Shown here: positions 23,401 through 37,800 of the stretch, one piece after another
How the letters are laid out: every line of letters begins with the position of its first letter
Position numbering within the stretch: the stretch's first letter is position 1
Source of the DNA: Lethocerus indicus
Taxonomy: Eukaryota; Arthropoda; Insecta; Hemiptera; Belostomatidae
Direction of reading: 5' to 3'
NCBI GenBank assembly: GCA_019843655.1
Contig: JACDQD010000001.1
Span: 39,211,392 to 39,275,391 of the forward strand
DNA length: 64,000 bases
The notes under the pieces: generated by a model
Told to the model about the DNA's origin: nothing
The model's input: the letters and a program-made list of their open reading frames with translations, nothing else
Database searches by the model: none
Position numbers and translations under genes: made by a program

Positions 23401-26400
23401 TTTCAATTCCTTACTTCAGGGATATCCAGAAGCGATCGAAACCGGAACAAACTTCCCGTCAACATCCAAAATCGAGATGAGATACAGAGGCTTTTAGGTT
23501 CTTCTCGTAGTTCGTAGACGAGAGAGTATTTTTCGTATCGTTTTAATTTTTTGTAGCAATTTCCCCATTAGGAAACAATATTCTGCCGTTTCGAGTTGAT
23601 TTCGAACATTCGAAATTTTTTTAAATATATTGTTATATTCGTTACGTAAACCTAAACACCTCCGTATCTCCGAAATAACGGTTGCGGATATGTATTACGG
23701 CCAGTTTTTTTTTTAACAAAGACTGGAAAAGTTCTTCGACAGACGTTCCTCCGCAAGTAAGTATTGTAAGGAGGCACACGCGGGAGTATCGAACTCGCGG
23801 CTGGACGCACATTTTTCTTCTTCCGGGGCTAGGGAAATAAACTACCAGAAAAAAAGTAGGTTTTCTGTGTTTGATGTTGTAGAGGCCGCGACATTACGTG
23901 GTGGTGGACACCCCCGATAGGCCGCGGCGTGCAGAGGAACAGTACTCATACTCTTATTCTTCGACGGCGGAGAGTTCCAGGCGTAGTGGGGACACTTTGC
24001 CCACTAGGGACTACAGCTCGAGCTCGGAGCGGGTCTCACGCTCGTCAGGATACGGTGCTCCCGGATCTTCCTATAGTTACACAACGGAGCGTTCCTCCCG
24101 CTCTTCCGACTATCCGGGCTCCTACCACTCCTCCTATTCCTCGACTACTTCCGGCCGCCTTCCAGGAGGGACCACCTACCGACACTATTCCTACAGGGTC
24201 TAAGACCCCCTCCAACATTTCCTCCGATATAGACGCTTCGCTGTAATATCCCCCTATTAAGTATTTCCCACCCATTATGTATTTTCGGTTCAACTAGTGC
24301 ATTTAGGCTTAACGGAGGAATCATCTATTTTAAATGTCTGTAATTTAAAAAAAGAAAAAATGCGCGATAAAAATAAAAATAAAAAAAATGAGGTAGACGC
24401 GACGTCGCTTAGGAACTTAATGGGCTTCTCGTAACGCTTCGAGCCGACATTATTTTATTAATCTGCCGCTTCTATTAAAACCTATTATTTTCTTTTTTCT
24501 GATAGACTCGCGTTGTGCATGATGGCGTCTCACACGAGGCTTGTGGCTTCCGCTAACTAACTTATAAAACTAGTAGTCCTTAACTTCTCTGCTTCCTGCC
24601 TCCTTCCGTCCTTTAACTCTGAAGCTCCGCTCCGGGACTGCGCCGGCCGCTCCACAATTTTCTCTCGGATTTCATACACGGTAAGAGCCACTTCTTATAT
24701 GGATTTTCAAGCACGAGCTCCTCTGCACGATTCTGTTTTCATTTATTTTGTAATTTTTTGTTCTATTGTCATATCGTAAATTTGTCAGAGAACGAGTTAA
24801 ATCACATGTCCCCTAAATGTCCCCTTTGCTCCTCGGAATACAGCCGTCCACGGTTCGACGGATTTCTATTTCTGTAAATATGTTTTGCGTATGTTTTGAT
24901 AAAATCTCCCACCCCCACCAAAGAAATTTTCTTTTATTTTCCGAAATATCGGTCTTGTTGTCTCGGAATCGAAACGCTCCTAGCGGCGACTCATCCTTCC
25001 TACAACACGTCTCAGTTTCCCCTTGTCGTCGGCTATGTACGAGGTGCTTTTTAATATCGCGAAAAAATAATTACGAAAAATAACGCACGTTTCTCTTCAC
25101 CTGTAACCCACATTTACTTTCGATTAACCCGCATGCCCCCCGGCCCCATCAATCGGCCTACGATAATCGTGCATGCTAACTAGTTATCGTAGGGGCTATT
25201 TATTCTTTAATTATTCTTTATTTATTATTAAGAAGATATTTTTGCAATATAGAACTCGATACGGCATAAAAAAGATTGTTAAACGTCGAAATTGTACTTA
25301 TTATCGGGAGAAATTATCTCAGTTATCGGTAGATAAAAATGTCTAAATATAAAAACCGCGCCTTTTAACACAACCCGCAGGCCGATTCTAAATATACCGC
25401 CTACGTGCCGCAATTATTTCAAAAGAAAGGAGGAATAGATTATTAAATACGGCCGGAATCCTACCGTTAATTATAGGCTCCGATCGACCCTCACCGAGGG
25501 CAATTTACAAAACCCGAATGTTGGCCACCTTCCGAGATATAAATGTAATTTGGCCGGTTGCGGGGCGTGTCGGAGGCGCGGTGCAGGGGACAGTTGACGG
25601 AGATGGGACTGAACGGTTTCTGTCTGCAGGGAGTGCACCCGATACCGTACGTGGCCCACAAGAGGCTCAACCTGGTCTCGGCCCCGCCCGCCTACAGGCT
25701 GAGGACCTCGATCATTCTCGGCGAGCTCGACAGGATCCACAACAGGTCCAGACCCCACTTGGCAAGTGTTCCGACAGAGGACTTCCTCAACTCCAGACCT
25801 CTCGTGGTCAATAAAACACTGATTACTTTGTTGTACGCTTCCTGTAGAGCTTTGAACGCATCGCTTCTCCGGTAACGCATCGCAAGTAGCTCACGCCTCA
25901 CGGAAGCTTATAACCGAATAAGTCCCCACCGAACTTGTCTCGGATCTCCACTCGGGAATTACCAGGTCTGTTGGAAAATAAGTCGAACCGTTACCATCGA
26001 GTTGGGCTTGTTTCCTCGGAAAAGTTCTGCCGATTCTTCGTTTCGGAAAATTCGTTTTCCGAGGCTCACGCGAGAGCGCGGAAGACATCGGGAACTCGGA
26101 AAACTTGGGTCGAGGTACCCAGAAATCTCATCCTACTTTCATCGACACTGTCCGAGTTGGGCTTTTCTTTCCTCGGAAGAGTTCTCTCGGCAACCGGAAG
26201 TCTCGGTCGAAGGATGATCACAGTATGAGGGTGGGACAACACTGATGAGGGAACTTTCTCGTACACGAGTTTCTTAACTGCATTCCAGTCTACAGCTTTT
26301 TTTTTTAGAAATAAAGATTAGCGACACTTCCACCGCGAGAAACGGACAGATACCGAGGATATGAGTCTACCTCGTCGGACGGACAATGGCTTTCTCCACT

Positions 26401-29400
26401 AATTTTATTTCATCTCCCGCTCGAAAATTGCGTAATGGCCTAATATTGTAAATAGCTGCTTTCAGTATTCCTCGTTTATAGAGTGTAAATAATAAACCCT
26501 TCCGCGCTTCCTCGGTTCAGCTCTCGACAGACCTAGTATCGAAGTATCGACGGAAATTTCATCGTATAACTATTTCCGAACAATTACCCGAGTTCAAGTC
26601 CGAGGGGACAGCTCTAACAGAAACTTCGATTGCAACAACAGTGAGTTCTTCTCGAAATTAAGTCGAAAAAAGTGTCGACAGAGTAATATAAAACGGAAAC
26701 GCGGATTCGCGTGTTCCGTGGCAAATTCTACTGTTGTATGCAGTAGAGGGTAATCCGACGCTGCTTTTTTCGTTTTGATTCCAAATTCCGTCCGGAATGG
26801 AGGACTGAATTGTGTTTTATTATCATTCCAGTTTTTCGACGACGAGGCCAAATCGATCAGGGCCGAGACCCAGTCTCTACTGAGGCGTATCCACGCTCCT
26901 GTTGCTCGTACAGTCAGGCCTCCGCTATGCAGTTCCGTCATGTCGTAAGTACTTTCTCCTGGAGGGATCTTGGAGTAAAATAACAATTATAATTGTTATA
27001 CCAAACGATTTCATCCGTCGTTTGGACAGTGACCGGAGACCGTTTGTGAAGTTGGGACCGAAACCGAAATAAAACGGCGTCCCAAATCCGTGAACTTATA
27101 GTTGAAAACATGTTGGATCCAATCAATAAATCGATGTTGAATCGGATCGATGATGATAGAATCAAAATTAAGACATTGATCACGAGTGGAGTTACTGCAT
27201 GGAATTCATTTTGCCAGTCCGCTCCTAAGACGTTGACCAAACTAGAAGATCCAAGTCCTGAGAAGAATTAAAAACTATTTCGGACGATTAAAAAACATAT
27301 TTTATGTTAATAATTCCCTAAATGTTGGAAGTTCCACCGGTATGTGTTAGTGAATGACCGATGTATAAAATAATAATAATATAATATTGAAATAATCGGG
27401 TAAATAACTGTGCCTTGGTCTATTCTCCGGTAATTGTTTAAATCAATTTTGTTCGGTTTACTCGAACAACTCCAATTAATGTCTCTAACCGGTGTTATGA
27501 CCAATAATGTCGATAACAGCTTCCGGTAGGATCGCGCATTACTCCGGACAGAACCTCGTTTAGCAGGGTTTCACTCCCGCTGTTCTAGGGTTTTCCTGTG
27601 TTTAGAAACCATTCCAGCGAGCTCCATTGGAAGGGCATTTGCCCTTTCCCTCTAGGAAGTCGGGAACAAATAGATACGTATATTGGGAACCCCCAGTTGA
27701 TCTCAGTCCCTGATGATGGAACCGGTAAAAGTTCCGAAACCTCGGAAGCGGACAACACCCGAGAGGGCCCCAGAGAAGGAGAGGGCAAAAACCCTTCGGG
27801 TGGACCTCCCTCGGGTCGTTTCCAAACACCTGGTCAACCCCGGCTAGACGAGTATTACGCGATCCAACCGGAACATAGTGATAATTCTAGTCGCGGAAAC
27901 CTTCGCTCATTTAATGCTTGGAACTTGCAGTGAACCGGATTGTATCGCTTCGGACTCTTTCGGACGCGTCCAGTATTTTAAATTCGTCCTGTATAATAAT
28001 AAAAAGAAACTACTAAAAGTGTTAGCATTTAACGCCGTGAATTGGTACTCGGTCAGAGTTTAATAATAGCAACCTGTTAAAATAAAAGCTTTCCGTCTTC
28101 CACTGCCAAACGGTGCGCCGATACCTGCGGCCACCTCCCAAAGCCGATTTTCCCCTTTTTCCAGGTGGACTCGCTTCTTGGTTTTGACGAGATTTTTTCT
28201 TTTTCTCTTCTTACTGTTTTTTTAATCAGATACGTGGAACTTCCTTTGACCCCCAGAATCGAGTCCGACGCCTACATCAGGAGGATGCTCGACCCCCACT
28301 ACAATTCCGTGAGCCAAGATGTCATGAACATGTCTTACTATAATGAGCCTGCCAAAGCAACAATTGGTAAGTGGAGCCCATACTTGGGGTATTAATAACT
28401 TCAAGACAAGTTTTAAAATACCATATACTCTATATTCTTATTAAAGTTATTATTGTATTTCTGCATTGCTTCCCTGTAATAGCGAATTTTCCATGACAAG
28501 ATTTGTGTTCTTTGAAACACTATTGTGTGACCTTTTATTAGTGCGTGTTAAGCGGATTTAGTTGGCTGTTTCCAATGTATATTTCGTTTATGTTCAGTTA
28601 TTCTCGTTCTGGTCGTGGAAACCTTCGCTCATTTATTAACTTGAAAATACGTTTACAATATCTGTCCATATCACCTCCTTTGGCCTTATCAGTTCATATA
28701 ACCCAGTTAATGATTACTGCACTTCAAAAGTAAACTCGTATATATAGAACTGAGTGTTACATTCCGAATTTCCTTTATGTAGAGCTCATTGTAACATTCC
28801 TTCTACACATAAAACCAAGTAACATTGTTTAAATTATTAATTCTGGTATGTAAGCTATTGTACAGCCGTTCGCTGCTTAGAAGATGTTAAAGGACGAAAC
28901 CGTTCTATTACTTGGGTCGTTATTCACCGGAAGGCAACATATTAACTGCTAAATTTTACCGAATGTCCGGCACAAAAATCGGACTCAAATACAGATCGCG
29001 ATTAATTCGAGGCCGTTTCTCTTTGGGCATTCGGTAAGTGATGTAAATTGGTTGAATTTACGCAGGGAGAGGCCACCTGGCGTGCATTAGCTACGCCGGG
29101 GGCCGCGGCTACCCGAGGCGCAAGCACATGTTCAGGGATGAAAACCGCGACATAAGGGACGAAATCAAATTCAGGTCCTACTACCCGACACGGCTGGCTC
29201 GTGAAGAACGCCAAGCCGCCAACATCCTTCCCACAGGTAATACCGCAATTTTTCATTACCGCTTTACAATTTTCTTTTCCACTTTAATATGGAATAGAAC
29301 GATTAGAGTTCGAATTAAATCTGTTGCATGATTAGATGGCATGGGCTTCTCATATATTTAGGAATTTTTTTTAGTTTAAATTTTATTTTTTTTTCTTAAT

Positions 29401-30565
29401 TTTACGCCCTCGTTGGAAGGATTGCGTTGAATTAGAAATGTTAATATTATACCTAAAAAAAGGAAAGTAACAATGCGAAGATTAATTCGTTTTTAAAAGA
29501 AATTTCCCGGAATAGTTTGTACATATTCTAAATGCCGAGTGTTATAATATATAATAAGCATGTAAGATGCTGTGGCAATATTAGATTTTGCTTAGACAGA
29601 TTAGGAATAGCTTAGATTGCCTTTACTAAGATGTGCCTTTTTTGTTCTTTGTCTCACAGGCCCCGAGGAGCAAGCTTCTTAATTCTTGACTTTCTCTAAA
29701 CAAAAAAACACAAGAATTACACTATTTAACGGATATAAGTTCAGTTACACGATTCGGATGCCTTAAACGATCGAAACGAGTTATTATTAGAAGATGATAA
29801 CGTCTACCTCACTGCAGTACTAAACAAAACAATTTGTAATTACGAATATTTTATATTAGAGAAAACCGAATCTGTTTTTGAATTTTTTGAATATGTTTAA
29901 CTTTTCGAGGTGGTTATGATATTTCAAAGCTAAAAAAAAAAATATATTATTAACAAAATGTAATTGGCAATATAGAAATTAGAATTTCAAGAACGTGTTG
30001 TTTATTGAGCAGGGAAGGTTAGAAGAGCTAACCGGCCTTTTTTTTAAAGTAGGCTCTTGTGCATGTGTCTTACATGTTCTTCTATTACAGATTTTAGTTG
30101 TTACCGAACTTATCCACTTCCAGCATGCATTTTTGTGTTTTGAAGGCACCATTGACGTGCCTTGGCATGCAACTTAGCATCCCCGTTTTCCATATGTCGC
30201 CCCCGTTCCCCTTTTCCCAAAGTTGCGCCCTATGTATTTAGATGAAATGTTTGACCAATAATACTATTTCCACCGGACCAAATTGTAGTAAAGAAGATCG
30301 GCGGAAGAGAAAAAAATAGCTAAGAAAATCGAAGAAACACCCCGAGTATACTCCTATACTAGAAAAATGGACCGCTCAGATGTTTCCACCAAAAATGTTC
30401 CGCTTAATTTAATATCTCCATTTATTCTGAATCTAGACCAGTTTCGTTTTTCACAACCTTTAATGTGGCGAGTAATATCATGAGTTGGCACTGTCACTGT
30501 GACCGTAAATATTTTCATTATATGTTGCAGTGTAGTTGTGCCGTTGACTAATATACATACATACG

Positions 30566-30627
<62 letters not shown>

Positions 30628-31796
30628 CCTCATTTGCAAACAACCGGAGTTTAAGATAAGGGTCGGAACCGATCCGTTGCCGAAAGATATCGAATAGATT
30701 TTCAAAATATTTATGCGGAGCAAACCACAGATGATAAAGATATTAATTATTTTTTTACACTAACAAATAATAGTATAAAATGATACTGGTTAACATTATT
30801 CGCAATACATGTAGCCCTGTTTTCCAGAATAGAAAAGACTGGTATATAAGTTTAACTTCTTTTTTAATACAATTTTTAATAAAATATGTTTGAAACTGAA
30901 CTACGCAACGAGAACCATCCAACGCCCATTTGATGTCTCAGAAATGAATAATAGTAAGTAAAAAGAAATATTAAATATATAATAAATAGCCATAAATTTT
31001 AATAATGATGATGATAAATATTATTTTAACCGACTATTGCATAATACTACATTGGTACTAATATTTAAACATTTTTTCCGATAATGTATCTCTATGCTTT
31101 AAAAGTTTTAAATTATTTTAAACATTGTAGCATTGTTTGGATATCTTATTCAGCACAAATGTTTTATTAAATTAAAAGATAAATATAATATACTTTTTGC
31201 AATCTTCACAGTTTTGGTGACAGTTTTATGCTTGAAATGAAATCAATTTTAGACCTATTTTTCACTGGAACTTCATAAAGGAACTCACACTTTTCCTGGA
31301 GCTTTATTGGCGTTTCTCCTACGGGTCTGAAATAATAAAATAAATGGTTAAAAAAGCTTTTTTGATATAAAATGAGTGAGCCAGGGTTCTTTAAATTACC
31401 GAACTGATAAAATAATATACTCGATATAGTCCTTAAGAAGGTGTACACACTAAACAATTTATATACGACGGTCGAGAGGTTTTGGAGAGCGACTGAGAAA
31501 AATAGCATCGGATAAAATTGTAAGTATCAGTGGTCTGAGAGGCACGAATGTGTTCTGGCACAGTTGAATACCGTTGAATTTCCGATCAACCGCATTTAAA
31601 AAAAACCCGTTTTTACCGAAAGCCGGGTGTAGACACTATTCAGTGCACCAATCCCTCAAAATCACTTCGTATACTGCATGCTCCTAATAAGCTCGAGTTT
31701 TCAATATCGCGCAATATTAATAATTAATACCCCTTACCGTACGATTAATCGCAGTTGTAGATATATCCATATTCCGATACGGACAGTGCAAATTAT

Positions 31797-31859
<63 letters not shown>

Positions 31860-34800
31860 CCGGTCTACACCCGCAGATCATTAATATCGTCTTTGACATT
31901 AACCAACAGCACTTTGTCTAACGCACGTTCTGTTTACGAGACTGTATTGTAAAAGTCATAAGCCCTCTTTAAATATTTATTCTTTCTATTAAATATCTTT
32001 AATATGTAACAGGATTCGCGTCTCGGTTGCTGCGACTCACTCCTGAACCGTCTCCGGCTCGTCGTCCTATAAAGCCCTACAGACACACCATTTCTACACC
32101 AACTACGGTGAGGAATATTACTCTACATATATACAATTATTTACGAACACACTCTTAGATTGTTTTATGTACGGGGATAGTAGTGAGTTCCTAGCGCGTT
32201 CGGGAACGCGAGCACTCATAGGATAGATCGTTACCAACGTCTCCGTTCATTATCGCACGCACGTTTCGGCCCCCCCCCCATCCTTTTGCGATCACCCTGT
32301 AATCTCTAATTCTGTCCTCAGGTGTCCGACAAGAAGGAGGACTCGGAGGCGAAACCGACCCGTGCAAAGAGGGAAACCGACGATGAAGAACAGAGGCTGG
32401 CCGAACAGGCGAAAATTGCCAAGGCGAGAAAGCAGGAGGAAGAGAGACAGGCCGAGGAGACCCGTAAGGCCGAAGAGGCCCGAAAGGCCGAAGAGGCCAG
32501 GAAGGCCGAGGAGGCCAGGAAGGCCGAGGAGGCCAGGAAGGCCGAGGAGGCCAGGAAGGCAGAAGAGGCCCGACTGGCCGAAGAAGCCCGACTGGCCGAA
32601 GAAGCCCGATTGGCCGAAGAAGCTCGACTGGCCGAAGAAGCCCGACTGGCAGAAGAAGCCCGATTGGCCGAAGAAGCCCGACTGGCCGAAGAAGCTAGGC
32701 TGGCCGAAGAAGCTAAACTAGCCGAAGAAGCCCGATTGGCTGAAGAAGCTAAACTAGCCGAAGAAGCCCGATTGGCCGAAGAAGCCCGATTAGCCGAAGA
32801 AGCCCGATTGGCCGAAGAAGCCCGATTAGCCGAAGAAGCTAAACTAGCCGAAGAAGCCCGATTGGCCGAAGAAGCGAGACTGGCCGAAGAAGCGAGACTG
32901 GCCGAAGAGGCGAGACTGGCCGAAGAAGCACGACTGGAGGAAGAAGCCAAACTGGCGGAGGAGAAGCAGGAAGAGGAAAAAGCTAGCGAGACGGACGAAG
33001 CCGACGACGATAAGGCGGTGGAAGTGGCCAACGCGACTTCGGACGGAGAAGAGGTGACCGGGGAGCCGATCATCGAGGAGCCTATGTCCCCGGAGGCGGA
33101 GAACGCGGTCGCCGAGGTCATGGAGGGAGGGGACGCCACGTCCGAAGAATTCGAGGAACAGGAATAACACCGGACCGGACGCGCCTCCTCTCTCTCCTTC
33201 CCTAAATCGTGTATTTTGTACCCGGCCCTACTCGAATACTGCGAGACGTGTCGAAAGCCGGAGCTAGTGACTTTACTTTATCATTTACGACCTTCACACA
33301 GACATACAAACTGAGCAGTCGCCGTACGCCGTGCTCGTCCTTACGAGCCGATTCTATTCAACTTCTGAACGGAGCTCCTCGGTTACAGCCGCGCGTAATA
33401 TCACGGGTGATGTTAACGGAGTATCTCTCTCCTGTGTAGTGTCTCCCGTTGCAAAAATAAACCTATTTGTTGAGCGTTTCGAGTGTCTGTCCGTTGAGCA
33501 GATAACGATATCCGTTGATTTTGTCATTTATATTTAATAACTTTTTAATAGGCTGGTTTGACTAAAATATACGATAATTAAATTAACGCTGCAGCTTATT
33601 ATTCCTTAACTCCTAAAAGTATCCTCAAACACAAATTACATATTTTCATGTTCCGATTATATTTTATTATTTCGATTCGTAATTACCCTTAGGCGATTAA
33701 GAATATTCCTATTAAGTTCGCCTTATTTTACTTAACTTCTTTTGTTGAAAGTCAGCAATTCAATAATAATCAAAGTCAAGGCTTAAACAAGAAACTATTG
33801 AAAAGGCCTCGCAGCTCGATTTGTCGAGAAGTAAAGAAATAAAAAAATGAGCAAATAAGGTGTTCTAATATTAACTGTTAAACTAAGCTTCACAAATAAT
33901 TCTTTCAACAGACAGGAATATCTCCGACTCCGGCTTACCGGAACATACGAAAACATATCCTAATTCGGTAAATATTTATGATATCGGGTGGGTTCGTGCC
34001 ACATTAACTGAAATGTATAGGGCACAGATACAAAAGTAACTGCATAAACAACATATATATGGTAACAGTATTTATTCGATACGGGACGAAGTGTTTAAGA
34101 GATTATTTTTAAGTTTGTAAAATTAAAAAAGGAATTAAAATAGTTTCTGAACGATTATGATATTCCGAACCCGGGCGGACCACCCTCGGAATATAATTCG
34201 ATTTTATTTAAAATTCCAAAATAACATTTATCCAGAAAGGGGGATGGGGTGCCAGTGCTGGAGACACTTACTCGGCGGTTCTTAAGTGCCTGACAGAAAC
34301 AAATCGGTAACAAACCGGAACATGTTTATAATAAGATCAAATTGGCCGATTGCATTCTGAAAATACCAAGAGCGATGATATTTCAAATCTATGCCGGCAG
34401 TAACAAAAAAAAATTGTTCATTCTTAAATTCAAATGATAAATTAATGAAGCGACTATAACAAATTTGTATATCGTCTACGATATATTATGTATATTCAAT
34501 TAAAAATTTGAAGTATTTATATTGCTTACGTCCAAAATGGCCCGTAATATAAATACTTTAAATAAATAGTACGTTTCAAGAACGCATTTTAAGGTTATAG
34601 TTATAACCATAAGTTACCATTAAAATAATGTTCATTTAAAATTTAAGATATCACGGTATAATATTATCGTCCAATGTAAACGATTATTATTAAACGATAC
34701 GCTGTTCCCACTCAATCGGTGCAAGTGAAAGTTTCAAACGTTTTAAATCGATTTTAGGCTTCCCAAAAAATAAATATTCAAAAAAATGGTTCAGACCGCT

Positions 34801-37800
34801 GATACTTTGTTCGAACCGATCTAAACGGCAAACAAAATGCGTCTTTTCATAAATTTCAGATTATCGTCGGCTTTCAATTATTTCAATATTCATTTCATCG
34901 GCCGGAGGGGTTCGGAATATCGGTCGAGCGTCCGCGCAAATCAAATGAAACTTGTTTCGAAATCGCCAGTCGAGAGATTACGCGGTTTCGAGAGGCCTGT
35001 AGATAAGCGGTCGGAAAAACAAAGGTTTTCCTTCCGGGCCGGCCGTTCGGTTTAGTTGAGGAAATGTCCGAGGGGGGCGTTTGGTCCTAACGGTGGGAGT
35101 TTAAATAAAGTCGGTTTGGCACGAATCCCGCTCAGTTATGCGAGGTGCGGGTCCGAGGAGTTATAAGGCATAAAATTTTTTCCGGGATGTCGACAAATCA
35201 GAGCCAGGTACAATATATATCGAATCGCTCCCCGTTCAGCTACAACCTTTTATCTGAGAGCCAACTAAAATAGACCTCCTCCCCAAATCCACGATCTTAT
35301 CGAAGAGGTTTTTCTTTTTATTTTACGACCACTCGTTGGCCCCCTTCAGTCTCTCCCAGCACCGCGTTCGGTACGGCGGGAAAATCGCGGAAGGATAAAA
35401 TAATCGCGGGCCCGTTCTCAGAGTGTCGTGACCACCACTACCCGGACGGGCGGATTCGAAAGGCTCAAAACCAGGTACGCGCGCTTAACTAAATTTCCCG
35501 TTTTTCTTTATAAGCCAGTCACTATCCGCCCGTAAACATGTAATGCAACCTCCTTTATTATGTTTCCCGAAAATTCTCGCTGGAGAGCCCCTGGTGTGAG
35601 GGCAGCGACTGGAATTAGCCCAGCTATGTAAATCGTTTACAATTGCTGTCCCTTGACGTAACGCCCGTTTTGAGCTTTCCAAACACCGTTGTTCGTGTGT
35701 GTTTGTTGGGGGGGGAATTCTTCTATTTACCAGAAGAATTCCTGGATCCCAATTAAACGACGGTGTGTTTAGGGGCCTCAAATACGAGTCTATTTTCTCT
35801 TCTCAGGCCCTCGGGCCTAGGTTTTTCGGTTTCTCGCCGGCGTCGGTCGCGTTACCCGTTTTCTCGAAAGGGAAAAAAATGAACGTGACGTTGAAAATAA
35901 CTCGGACGGTATACGCGCTAAGTAAAACCCGTTGTATAAAACAAAAATAAAATCTCCGCCGAGATTACTCGAATTTCGGGCCAAAGTTTTGTCCCCACCC
36001 GCCAGAAATTGTCATCGGTTTTACTAGTTTAAAACTACCGTCGCCTACGCCCTTCGTTTTTATTTAATATTGTAAAATTTGTAAAATAATCGGGGACCTT
36101 ACCGCTGTTCAGCTCCGAGTTGATGACGACGATTCGGTGACTAATTTTCGGACTGCCGAGGCTCTCCGTAATCAGCCTGCGGAAAAGTGGGAGTGGGGGG
36201 AAACAAACACCGAGTGTTAAACAAATTCTCAATCCCATATCTGACCCTTTATCAAAAAGTGCGCCAATACTCAGCGAAACTTTGCCGATAAGAAAAGCAG
36301 CTGTCGCGCGATACGGAACTCTCGTCAAAATACTAGATAAACGAGAGTCCGTCTCCGATTCGACGTAGGGTTTCATTATTTTGTCCGAGAAAGATTTTTA
36401 TAAATCGGCGTTTAAATAATCTCGATGCGAAAGAAAGAATCATTCGAGCTCAGGGTCCATCGGACGAGAGATAAACGGCGGCCAAACATACGCGTTATCC
36501 ACTTTCTCGTAAACACAAAACCAAACTTCGGACTTCCGACTGCGGGCCCCGAATGACCGATTACACGGCCGAGCGTTGTTTCGGACTTTGAGGATTTCCG
36601 GGGAAAACGTACGTGGAGCTTTTCAAAAAGATACCGAAAAAAATTAATCAAATTAAGTTCGGTACTCAAAATTTCACATGGCCACCTGTCGTTACCGCAT
36701 TTTCCTGGAAAGATGCGCCTGCGAGGCGGCGCATTTGTTCGAATTGTTCCACGGATTTTCTATTTTCCCACAAAAACTTTGTGTTAGGTACAAAAGTTTT
36801 GTTTACCCTTTGTTACAAAATGAAAATTCCTGTTTCAGAGAATGCCCCTGGGCGATTGTTCGAAAGGAATGGCGAGCGGAGAAGCCGACGAGTTTCGCGA
36901 GCCTACTTCATCTTTCAGGTATTTTCAAGCTATCTATAATTGACTGGGAGATAAAAGGCACCCGATTGTAACCATTTGTCATTTACGGCAATAAACTAAA
37001 GAAATTTAGGTAAGAGATAATGAAATTTAGATACAATTGTTTAACCGTTTTATCATGCTTTTGTATCCCGAATGCGGCCCCCCTTCCTTAGCGGATAAAC
37101 CCACCTAATAATTCACTGATCCTAATAATAGTTCTGTGACAATCGATGTCAGAAATTTTAGGAAATAGTTCTGACTTTTTTTCTGATTTCGACGTAATTT
37201 CTCGATTTCCAAATCTTTTCTTATTGGTAAATTTGAACAAATTCCATGGATTACGAACGCGTTCATCAATTATCGCGATTTTCCCTGATTTTTACGTTTT
37301 TTGTCGGTCTCCACGAATTATAACGATTTTAAAAACTTTATTTACGCCTATTTTTAACCCTTTTTTTTACCAATTTTGAACAAATCTCAATAATTCTAAC
37401 ATTAATCATCTATTTGTGCGATAATGAACCCGTCTAATATTTGTGTATAGTGACAACTAATGTCAGAAAATTTAAGTAATAGTTCAACCCTTTTTTCACC
37501 GATTTTGACCTAATTTCACAATTTTCAAAATCTTTCCATAAATTGTCCCCATTTTTCTGCTTTCGTGCCAATTTCAACAAACTATATGGACATACATCCG
37601 GTATACCGGACTCCTGTATTTAAAAAAGGTTTTCTTTTTCTTTTTATTTTATTTAGGTTTGTTTCCCGACCCTGCAGCGTTTCAGTCAATCGAAAATTTG
37701 AATCGAAAAATAAAATCAACCTTTTGTCTCGGCAGTTCTTTTTCTGCTCGGGCTGTAGCCTGCGTTGGCAACGGGTTGGAGCCTACTCATTAATGACGAT

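Larger units (their letters stand above)
26945..28229. other. Intron with a retroelement-like fragment
   Basis: This 1.3-kb intron contains a hammerhead-like motif at 27710-27740 and one copy of a 29-bp repeat at 27885-27913, both listed separately. Frames open through 27598-27933 on both strands, but they are unsupported by splice sites. Confidence 0.4.
29683..32012. other. Intron with (TA)n tracts
   Basis: This 2.3-kb intron (and possible 3' UTR of the PEEQAS form) contains long TA/CATA microsatellites at about 30551-30627 and 31803-31857. No further coding sequence was recognised. Confidence 0.5.

Noticed and set aside
25558..25629. In-frame upstream extension of core exon 2 with ATGs at 25558 and 25609
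   Set aside because: A strong acceptor at 25618-25629 with a polypyrimidine tract fits better. The extension lacks coding bias, although an alternative first exon starting at 25609 cannot be excluded.
27585..27933. Overlapping open frames on both strands (67-111 aa)
   Set aside because: They contain the hammerhead-like retroelement scrap, lack splice-phase fit to the gene, and are open on both strands because of base composition.
32318..33139. 273-aa open frame on the minus strand, Ser/Ala-rich
   Set aside because: It is the antisense shadow of the AEEAR repeat exon. An 18-bp period without stops opens the antisense frame too. The sense strand has splice-phase support and the antisense has none.
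36035..36939. Several 85-113 aa frames on both strands around 36-37 kb
   Set aside because: They are mutually overlapping and antisense to each other, with no motif. Only the small 36839-36918 segment has splice signals with matching phase, and it is kept at low confidence.
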